The notes beneath the pieces are model-generated. The model searched no databases, was not told where the DNA came from, and worked only from the letters and a program-made list of their open reading frames with translations. Below, piece by piece: positions 58,633 to 64,000 of a stretch of 64,000 nt of DNA. The stretch comes from Endocalyx cinctus. Its lineage: Eukaryota > Ascomycota > Sordariomycetes > Amphisphaeriales > Apiosporaceae. The stretch is from assembly GCA_001600455.1 (NCBI GenBank), contig BCKC01000008.1, forward strand, positions 1,585,345 through 1,649,344. The letters run 5' to 3'. Position 1 is the first letter of the stretch; each line of letters opens with the position of its first letter. Position numbers and translations under genes: made by a program.

Positions 58633-60075
58633 ATGGATGAAAGCATTGTCAAACTCTCTGTACCTCTTGCAGAGGAAATAGTACAATTATCGACTATAGA
58701 CCAACAAGCACAACGTAATTATGCTAATATGTTCCTCGTGTTTGAAATTTTACCAGAATCTCGATTTGATAATATAATTGATCACCTTCGAACCGGTTTA
58801 GGGACAACGCTATCTCAAGTTCCTGAGCTGGCATCCACCGTCATCAACAAACCGGGATCTCGCAGGAAGGAACTTCAGCTATTTCTTGGGCCGAACTCAG
58901 GCGCATCATTCAGAGTTGTGGACCATATTATAGATGAACAGAGTCCCCTTTCTAGTCAAAATTACGGTGACTTGGATAAGGCCAACTTCCCGTTTGTCGA
59001 CATTCCGTCTATGGTTCTTTTGCACCCCCGCCCCACATGCGAAGATGAGCGTCCCGAGGGACTTTCAGCACTACTTATTCAGATCAACATTATTAAAGGA
59101 GGCCTTATTATGGGTCTCTCGTGGCATCATACCGTATCTGATGGTCGAGCCATAGCTTCCCTCCTTGCTAAATGGGCTCGTCACGTTAGGGCTTCTATCG
59201 CTGGGGAAACCGTCGAGTCTCCTTCACTCTTGAATGAATACACTCAAGAAAGATGGCGACTGAACTATGGAAGCGCAGGATCTGATGAAATTCAAATACC
59301 TAATTATACCATAAACCCAACTGCGCGATCGCCGCTGAACCCATTCTCAGGCCACCTGCTGGACTACCACGATCCTATCAGCGACACAGCCATAGTCAGC
59401 ACGTGGTATTTCTCCAAAGACGCGTTGAAGTCGTTACGAGACAGTGTAGAGAAAGCTGATCCCAATGCCGACGAAAGTTTTACGCAGAGCGAGACGGTAT
59501 CGGCTCTCGTGTGGAAACATCTCAGTCAGGCGCGACTATTACATGAATCGACGCCAGGGGGAACGATGCTCTTTTCAACGCGCATCGACTTTCGTGCACG
59601 CATGAAAACGGCATTTTCTGATGATTTTACCGGCAACATCGACGAGCCTAATGCCCGGGTTCGCCTACCAATTGAAGAAGTAACCTCGCCCTCCACGCCT
59701 GAGTCATTGAGCTTGCTAGCAAAGATGATTAGAGGTGCTATTGCGTGCTTGGACGAGAAGGCCGTGCGAGATTTTATCACTGTCGTGAACAACCTTCCAG
59801 CCGTCACAGATCTGACATGGGAGTTTGATTCTTTCCCAGGGCCAGATCTCGGTGTTACGGATATATCTGGCCTGGATATTTTGAAGCAGGATTGGGGTTC
59901 TCCATTGGGATACCCACGGTGTATCCGCTCCGCCTCGAAAGAGAAGGGGCTGGCGTACTTCTTGCCACAAGATAACGATGGCGGATTTGAAGTTCAGTTA
60001 CAGTGTGAACCCGATGCAGTTCTGAGGCTAAGGAAAGACGACGTTTTCTCGCAGTATGCACAATTCCGTTGTTAG
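58633..60075 (+). CDS. BAHD-type acyltransferase (transferase family PF02458)
   Basis: A single exon of 480 residues, the usual size. The catalytic HxxxD motif is present as WHHTVSDGRA (near residues 165-174), and the C-terminal structural motif normally DFGWG-like appears as QDWGSPLGYPRC. Other family landmarks: FLVFEILPE near the start, FSTRIDFRARM and TDLTWEFDSF. These enzymes transfer an acyl group from CoA (or a carrier) to a hydroxyl or amine. Within this cluster it could esterify the polyketide product or use the ligase-made polyketide-CoA as donor. It is divergently transcribed from the synthase and shares its promoter region. It appears intact. Confidence 0.9.
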   Translation: MDESIVKLSVPLAEEIVQLSTIDQQAQRNYANMFLVFEILPESRFDNIIDHLRTGLGTTLSQVPELASTVINKPGSRRKELQLFLGPNSGASFRVVDHIIDEQSPLSSQNYGDLDKANFPFVDIPSMVLLHPRPTCEDERPEGLSALLIQINIIKGGLIMGLSWHHTVSDGRAIASLLAKWARHVRASIAGETVESPSLLNEYTQERWRLNYGSAGSDEIQIPNYTINPTARSPLNPFSGHLLDYHDPISDTAIVSTWYFSKDALKSLRDSVEKADPNADESFTQSETVSALVWKHLSQARLLHESTPGGTMLFSTRIDFRARMKTAFSDDFTGNIDEPNARVRLPIEEVTSPSTPESLSLLAKMIRGAIACLDEKAVRDFITVVNNLPAVTDLTWEFDSFPGPDLGVTDISGLDILKQDWGSPLGYPRCIRSASKEKGLAYFLPQDNDGGFEVQLQCEPDAVLRLRKDDVFSQYAQFRC

Positions 60076-61109
60076 TTTCATAGCTTTAATTTCTTATTGG
60101 TGGAGACTTGTAGTCGCCTTCGGCAAAGCCAAGGATACATGGCTGAAATCCGGGACATAGTAATGTTACGAAATTGGAAGTTGGCCCATTTAACAGGCCC
60201 CGGAAGAAGAAAATACACGGACCACCTTGAGACGCCATGAATGATGACTCAGGAAAGGACTTATGTAAGAATGGTCACGTGATAAAGTGATCTAAGTGAT
60301 CTAAGTGATCTGAATAGATCACTCAGATCACATAGATTATCACTAGTCTTGGCATACCAACATGCCAGAAAGCTACGAATATTTAATAATAGATTTCCTA
60401 CTGTATTTAGTCAGTCTTTACCTTAGCTCTTCAGCTTCCAACTTAAGTATCAATATAAACTATTGGTATAGAGTACCTTGAAACCTCTTTTACAAACATC
60501 GTGAACCTTACTTGATAAGACTTCTTGACCTATTGTTACCTTCAAACCAAGACCCTACCACGAACCGACCAATCAGACAGAGTCAGCTGGACCAGTATTG
60601 TCCGACATATTGGCGGGTTTGTAACAAGTAAGAAGTCCTTGAATGTTCTGGAAGGGCTTAACACTTATGTGGGGTCAAATACGGTAGCGAAGTACAATAT
60701 ATAGTCGCCGGTATGGAAACTTAGAAACATACATTAGAGAAGTGAGAAGTCTGTCTAGGTGGCTGCATATTTTAATAGATAGTTGTTCCACTCCGAAACT
60801 CAGATAGTTAAGGACCTTAGCATTTTGCAGCAGTGATACAATAATTTTTAATAATTCTTTCACTACACTTTGCTGACAGAATAGATTATTGTCTTAAATG
60901 CAATGATACCTAACTGCATGTTGTTCGGCCGAAATATTTTGTCGAAACCTAATTATTACGCCACTCACAGGCTGCTGTGAACTATGTATGTAAATGCGAT
61001 CCACTGTCAAATAGAAATGTATAATTAACGCACTCTAACGTGCGAATTGATAAGACAGAAAGCTCATCTACCTAACAGAAAAAAAAGAAAGAAAAAAAGA
61101 CAAAAACAT
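60076..61109. other. convergent intergenic region with a 9-bp direct/inverted repeat
   Basis: Between the acyltransferase 3' end and the ligase 3' end. No gene is seen. The AAGTGATCT repeat block is listed separately. Confidence 0.55.
60285..60331. repeat. three AAGTGATCT direct repeats followed by inverted copies
   Basis: AAGTGATCT occurs at 60285-60293, 60294-60302 and 60303-60311 without gaps, then inverted AGATCACT at 60316-60323 and a near-copy CAGATCAC at 60324-60331. It can fold into a stem or present clustered protein-binding sites. Confidence 0.85.
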
Positions 61110-63235
61110 CTAAGAACTCATTCTTATGCTATTACACTTCGCCTTAAGGACGTTCTTAAGAATTTTACCGTTACCGTTCCGTGGCATGTCAGAAACAAAG
61201 ATAATTCTTCCATTAAGCCAATGAGTCTCGTTTAGACGGCTTTCAACTAGGTCATCTAAATGATCACGTAATTCATCTTCGTCGAGATTGGACGTAATGG
61301 ACGAACGCCGGACTACGTATGCCTGAGGCCTTTCTCCAGCGAGTTCGTCGGGGATGCCAATCACCGCGGCTTCAGCAATAGCGTCGTGGCTTGTGAGTAA
61401 CGTTTCAATCTCAGATGGTATGACCTGAATTCCCTACACCGCAACATTGGTTAATAATCCAAATAAGAAAAGAATTGGGACTAATGAATTTGTACTACTC
61501 ACCTTGACCTTAATCATGTCTTTAATTCGATCTTGAATAAACAAGTGCTCGTTTCCATTTGGACCAAGCCTCATAACTCCAATATCACCGGTTCGCATCC
61601 ACCCATCGGCCGAAAATGCGGCTTGATTTGCTTCTGCATTTCCCCAATAACCCACAAAAAGGTTCGGAGCTCTGAACCAGACTTCTCCAGAGTCGTCATA
61701 TCGGTGAACATCCTCGCCACAAGGTTTGACCAATCTTAATTCGAAGCCAGGGAGCAGAGATCCGGAAGATCCGTACCAAATATCATGTGAACTTGTAAAG
61801 GTGGCAACCACGCTGGTCTCAGTAAGGCCTATACGATCAATAGATCATATTGATATTAATAAAACAGTTAATCTAGGAGTGGAGCGATGTAGCAGATCGG
61901 ATGCAGCTGTCTCAAGTCAAAATATTGAAAGACAGCTCGTTACCAACTTACCGTATGCTTGAAGAAACTTCCACGATGGCTGGATGACGTGCAACTTCTC
62001 CACTAATGTTGGTTTGAGTGGTGCCGAGCCCGTAATAATTTCGCGGACAGATGAGAGGTCGGAAAATTCCAGCAGAAACGGATTCGCGACTAAAGCTGCG
62101 AGGATAGATGGAACCTGCATAAATACAATGGGGGGCACAAGTTAGCAATACGATAACGGTAATGGGACAAAAGTTGAGCTCATACAAGAAACAAGCGCTC
62201 GATGCGGTATTTCGGCACACAACTCAGAAGGTACTGCATGTCTAGTCGTGGAAATACAACTAAGGTGTCGCCTCTGTACATTGCCAAGTGGCCGAGGAAA
62301 AGCCCATAAGCGTGGCTAAAAGGAATTACTCCACTGGCAACTTCGCCGTGGCCTTTTTTGGCAAAACTCTCATATGCAGAAAACTGCATTAAATTCAGAG
62401 CGAGCCCGTGGTGAGTGAGAAGTGCAAGTTTCTTAAGTTCATAAAAGCATTAGTTGTCTCATTTCTTTGTGCTTGCGGCGACATAGTTACATAAGAGTGG
62501 GTGGATGGTTACAGACCTGTTTGCCAGAGGTGCCACTCGTTGGACATAGAAATGCGACCTGGTCACTATCTACGAGACCTGTAGTCTCCAATGGCGGCAA
62601 TGCGGCACCTTCATGAACCAGCCCGTCCACAGATTTGCATTGATCGATTAATGGCTGGTCTGATCGATCTCTACCTTCGTCTGGTAGGGACACGACGTAA
62701 ATTCTCTTTGATTGGGTGGGAAGCTCCTTTGCCGCTTCAAAACATGATGTGATAAGACCATGGCAGGTGAAAATTACCTTACACTTAGTGCTTGCTAAAT
62801 GAGTCACTATCTCTTCTACGGTGCTCGTCGGATGAAGAGGCAGGCATATTCCACCAAGGCGATGAACTGCCCAGCAAATAACGAAATAATCGACCTAAAT
62901 GAGATTATGAGTCTCTATTTTCCGATTACGGATTATAAAGATAGGATTTGATGACTCACAGTATTAAAACAATAGACTGCTACAACCTTGTCTTCAGGTA
63001 ACCGCATATCAATGAGCCAATCCAGCTCTCGAGCCAGCGAGCGTGCAAGGCATTCTACTCTTGACTGGATAGTTTCCCTAGAGTAAGGCTGGTCGAGAAT
63101 GGGATCGATGAAAGGCACCTTGTTGATTGGCTGGGAGGCCGCCGGAGTTTGGGAGCCGCAAATAAAGTCGTAAATAGACGCCGACTCGGGAGGCTTGCCA
63201 CAAGGTGGTGTCCAAGATGGAGCGGTGAATATCAT
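61110..63235 (-). CDS. acyl-CoA ligase (4-coumarate-CoA ligase-like, ANL superfamily)
   Basis: Six exons on the minus strand, 62960-63235, 62517-62894, 62186-62431, 61952-62114, 61503-61828 and 61110-61433, give 570 residues, full length. Motifs in order: P-loop FLCPTSGTSGKQ (its last residue at the second junction), IPFSHAYGLFLGHL, ITGSAPL, LQAYGLTETS (formed across an intron), WFRAPNLFVGYWG, WMRTGDIG, DRIKDMIKVKGIQVIPSEIE, and the C-terminal PRNGNGKILKNVL with the catalytic Lys. It adenylates a carboxylic acid and forms the CoA thioester. In a cluster with a thioesterase-less synthase it most likely activates the polyketide acid or a starter acid. No PTS1 is present (ends RMSS). All introns have GT..AG ends. 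Confidence 0.93.
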
Positions 63236-64000
63236 AGTTTTAGACGTGGTAGAAAAGTGATTAGATGACAGTGGACACTAAAAATCCTTTACTATGGATA
63301 TTGAAGAGTATGCACTTAAATATTCAAACGTACGTTACAAAGAAGCAATGAAGAAGGCTCACTGGGTAGCGTACGTGTACGTGGTATTGGTGATATATAA
63401 TCACTCTATGTGAACACCTCTGGTGTACGCCAAACTCAGGTACACCCGTGACATGATCTGCAACTTAATTCACCTTTAAAAATAACTTAAAAAATTGTTT
63501 AACCAATCGAATTGAAGGCATTCCAATATTGTTGGTATAGCAAAGACAGTATTGATAGTGTATGGCCTTCCCTGCTTTTTGTGGCTGGCTGATGCACGAC
63601 ATAATTACTATCGATGATATTGCATTAGTTAGAACGCATAAGAGATTGTAACGATACGAGTGACAATACACGTGTTAGGAGGTTGAATAATCATATTTCG
63701 GGTTCCGCATCTTTTCGATCAACCCTACAGAGATTTGACCGGATATTCGGAATCGTAGTCCTAATTTCGACCTTTTTGCATGAGTCCTTTTCATATTCGT
63801 ATCTTGGTAGGAATTATCTAGTTTCAGGGCTCTCTAAGTCTGATGTAATTACACAATAGGATCTGAGCTTGCTGTTCATAGACGTGCCTAATTTTACTGT
63901 ATCATACCATATTTCGTCGTTTTAAACCCCCTTTTCCAATAGTTTCATTATACCTTACCAGCTGTTTAGTAGATATGATAAGTTAAATTTTTTTTTCAAA
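63236..64000. other. upstream region of the CoA ligase, window edge
   Basis: AT-rich DNA with the ligase promoter. A 68-codon frame on the minus strand (63465-63671) has no motif. The next cluster gene, if any, is outside the window. Confidence 0.5.

Overview
The window is filamentous ascomycete (Pezizomycotina) chromosomal DNA. Genes carry short introns (about 50-140 nt) with GT..AG ends. The HEX1 Woronin-body protein, Clr5 and DUF8035 proteins, a UstYa (DUF3328) oxidase, a highly reducing polyketide synthase and Cys-rich small secreted proteins all fit that group. I cannot place it more finely. Exon models were built by eye from frame, splice sites and family motifs. All multi-exon models given sum to whole codons.

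Left part (1-27 kb), conserved genes: Clr5-domain protein (+), a small CxxC/CxxH protein (-), a large DUF8035 protein with Arg/Glu repeats (-), bleomycin hydrolase (-), HEX1 (-) with an unusually long in-frame open region upstream of its ATG, and the ribosome quality control factor Rqc2/Tae2 (+). Long gene-poor spacers separate them.

Middle part (27-44 kb), accessory zone: a cytochrome P450 (-), a UstYa-type oxidase (-), and, divergent from it, a tiny two-exon gene (+) encoding a 74-residue secreted precursor with three copies of a KDNDEIWLW peptide separated by KK processing sites. Precursor plus UstYa is the hallmark of dikaritin-type fungal RiPPs. I regard this as the most interesting system in the window, with the P450 as a possible tailoring enzyme. 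The zone also holds a GH18 chitinase, a small Lys/Asp-rich protein, two Cys-rich small secreted proteins, a secreted SnoaL-like protein, a decayed coding fragment, and a short hairpin-rich repeat with ambiguous bases.

Right part (46-63 kb), a polyketide cluster: O-methyltransferase (-) with an abnormal C-terminus, a truncated adenylation protein (+), a complete KS-AT-DH-MT-ER-KR-ACP synthase of about 2542 residues (-), a BAHD-type acyltransferase (+) and a complete acyl-CoA ligase (-). The synthase has no thioesterase, so the ligase and acyltransferase plausibly activate and transfer the polyketide acid. No regulator or transporter is visible, so the cluster may continue beyond the right edge, and two of its five genes look degraded.
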